A DNA stretch of 64,000 bases from Ascidia mentula (Eukaryota; Chordata; Ascidiacea; Phlebobranchia; Ascidiidae), in the NCBI GenBank assembly GCA_947561715.1, contig OX387202.1, positions 12,971,001 through 13,035,000 on the forward strand, in the 5' to 3' direction. Shown here in pieces: positions 62,501-64,000 of the stretch; position 1 is the stretch's first letter; each line of letters opens with the position of its first letter. A program made the position numbers and the translations under genes. The notes under the pieces were generated by a model. The model did not search any database and was not told where the DNA came from. It saw only the letters and a program-made list of their open reading frames with translations.

Positions 62501-62824
62501 ATTTTGCAGTTACCGACTTGTTGTTGTGTATGCATAGCCCCAAAGATGCCCTGAATAATCTTATCTGTATTTCTTCGCTAACGTGTATGAAATAATATCC
62601 TGTTTGCATTCAAGATCCGTATGAAACTAACCAATTTTATGTGACCCAGATAAATTAAAACTGGCATTATGTCCTAGGCAAAGCAAATCAGCAGTGGGTA
62701 AGAGCGGTCCCGTCAAAAAAAACCTTACAAGGATGTAACTTGGCTTAACTGCTGAGATATAAACGATACAGATCTTGTAATGCGTAACTGTATGTATGTC
62801 ATCCTTTATGAGCTTTCTCTAAAG

Positions 62825-63560
62825 TGAATTTTCTTTGCAATTGGTTTGAATTATGGCAGAATGACAATAACGATCACAAGTCTATTTATTATTTGCCTCA
62901 GGAAGAGCGCTGTTTTCTTCATGGGATATCTTACCAACCCGGACATGTTTATAGATCTATTATCCTAGGTGAAGCATGTCGTTTGCGTCGCCTGAATAAA
63001 AAACATGGGCGAATGACGTGAACACAAGTCGGGCTTCTCGAATTTTCTACAAGTCTATTCAGGCTTTGCAGGTAAGTGGCCATGGCCAAGTGTAGAAAAT
63101 CGGGTTTCTCGAAGAACGCAATTGATGCAAATATTGCAGAGGCACGAACTTGGACACAACGCTTTCGTAATCCCACCGAAAAGGATAAAGTCTGAAATGA
63201 TTGCTTGGGGCACCGCCTTTCTCAAGTGCTTAAACTAACACATAAAAAGAAACAATTTAAAAACCAAGCAAGAATTATTTACAAACCCCCGCCATCTTTG
63301 GGAAATATTCTGACCAATTGCCGGCAACTGGCATTGCAAACAGACCGCTGCAGTCCCGCGGGCAGTTACTCTTGCAGATGGTGCGCAATGTGCGGACACC
63401 ATGGTAACCATAAATCTACGGTTGTTGCATGGAAAACATTGACGACGAAAACAGGTAAAGAATACAAATTAACGCAACATCTAACTTGTGCAAGTTATAG
63501 CATTTACTTTGCAACACCTGTAATGAAAAGTACGTTGGTCATACAAAATAGAAAAATTTA
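62825..63560 (+). mobile_element. Penelope-like fragment, copy 3
   Basis: A tandem repeat of the preceding copy: EACRLRRLNKKHG, then an internal break, TWTQRF, SLGNIL, CRWCAMCGHHGNH and GKEYKLTQHLTC. 62650-62830 also repeats 61540-61690. Confidence 0.6.
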
Positions 63561-63938
63561 GTCTGGTTTGGATTTTCCAAAACCCTTCCCATGGCATGAT
63601 CACTGCAGATTTGGGATAAAGGCTAATAATTGGTGAAAAGTTCTTCTTTACAGTACCTTTGAACCAACCTTTGTACTTCCTAAATTCTTACAATTTGAAT
63701 TGCAGCAACCACATATGAGGAATGACTTGTTCTTAAGTCAACTTTTAAACGGTAATCTGCTGTTCTTTTATGGATATGACAATAATAAAAGAAATAAAAG
63801 ACAAACTCATTTCCATTTCCGGGGGATTCTGTTGCTGTTTTCCCTTCATAATTTGTACGACAGCAATGTTTAACACAGAACGGTATTTTTTTTTGTATTG
63901 GGGTCGATACGTGGTCGCAACAATACATTGTTGATCTG

Positions 63939-64000
63939 TTATAGTTTGTGCTTCACTGGTAGTTGTTTATAACAGACAACAGCGCTGATGTACGAAGCTG
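63939..64000 (-). CDS. GNAT-family copy 9, 3' end only
   Basis: The stop at 63939-63941 and the reversed sequence for YKQLPVKHKL match the C-terminus of the family; the rest lies beyond the window. It corresponds to exon 4 of the broken copy 5 in the left arm, so it may also be a pseudogene. Confidence 0.6.
   Translation of the reverse strand, partial: ASYISAVVCYKQLPVKHKL

Larger units (their letters stand above)
56280..64000. repeat. Right arm of a large inverted duplication
   Basis: Inverse of 44290-52420 (see that entry) in the order: 5' flank, GNAT copy 8, discoidin remnants, Penelope-like fragments, GNAT exon 4. It runs off the window. Sequence identity is high in exons and most introns, interrupted by indels. 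Confidence 0.8.

Overview
The window is animal nuclear DNA, almost certainly from a tunicate and probably a Ciona species (inference). It is AT-rich. Genes are broken into small exons with GT-AG introns, and the domain types are metazoan extracellular ones: CCP/sushi, mucin-type WxxW/CysD, LCCL, EGF, fibrinogen-related (FReD) and F5/8C discoidin. Candidate spliced-leader acceptors lie a few bases before several ATGs. There are no bacterial operons, rRNA genes or CRISPR arrays. All gene models were built by hand from splice sites, reading phase and comparison between copies inside the window.

Two gene types dominate. (1) A four-exon gene (147+153+125+229 nt, 217 aa) encodes a GNAT-fold N-acetyltransferase, closest in look to arylalkylamine NAT-like proteins. 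Six complete copies are present: minus strand 11833-14655, 16743-19596, 48480-51169 and 53280-55400; plus strand 23251-25420 and 57199-60006. There are also 5'-truncated copies at 33311-34713 and 43126-44557, isolated pseudo-exons near 10.6, 15.2 and 21.8-22.5 kb, and a copy cut by the right edge. (2) Secreted or membrane-anchored CCP-WxxW proteins: a complete 12-exon gene on plus (27779-32158; seven CCPs, three WxxW), a mirror-image paralogue on minus (3059-7994; four CCPs, three WxxW), and the last exon of a third gene at 1-127. A two-gene lectin-like block on minus lies between the GNAT groups: an LCCL-LCCL-EGF protein (39376-40826) followed closely by a FReD protein (36496-39192). A discoidin-domain gene fragment (about 45.9-47.4 kb) and its decayed inverted copy (60.9-61.5 kb) accompany the right-hand GNAT group.

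Layout: 0-8 kb CCP-WxxW; 8-10.6 kb no recognisable gene; 10.6-25.4 kb GNAT palindrome with copies 1/2 facing copy 3; 27.8-32.2 kb CCP-WxxW; 33.3-34.7 kb truncated GNAT; 36.5-40.8 kb FReD and LCCL-EGF; 40.9-42.8 kb tandem array with a 715-bp period; 43.1-64 kb a very large inverted duplication (about 44.3-52.4 kb against 56.3-64 kb) around a further GNAT copy.

Mobile DNA explains much of the rest: Penelope-like element remnants with a GIY-YIG-type C-terminal region, a 699-bp hAT-type element with 8-bp target duplication inside a discoidin exon, tRNA-derived SINEs, fold-back MITEs, and short elements carrying what read as complete type I hammerhead ribozymes (21249-21308 minus, 21627-21686 plus). 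The ribozymes, the nested inverted duplications and the CCP/WxxW/LCCL/FReD/GNAT clustering are the most notable points.
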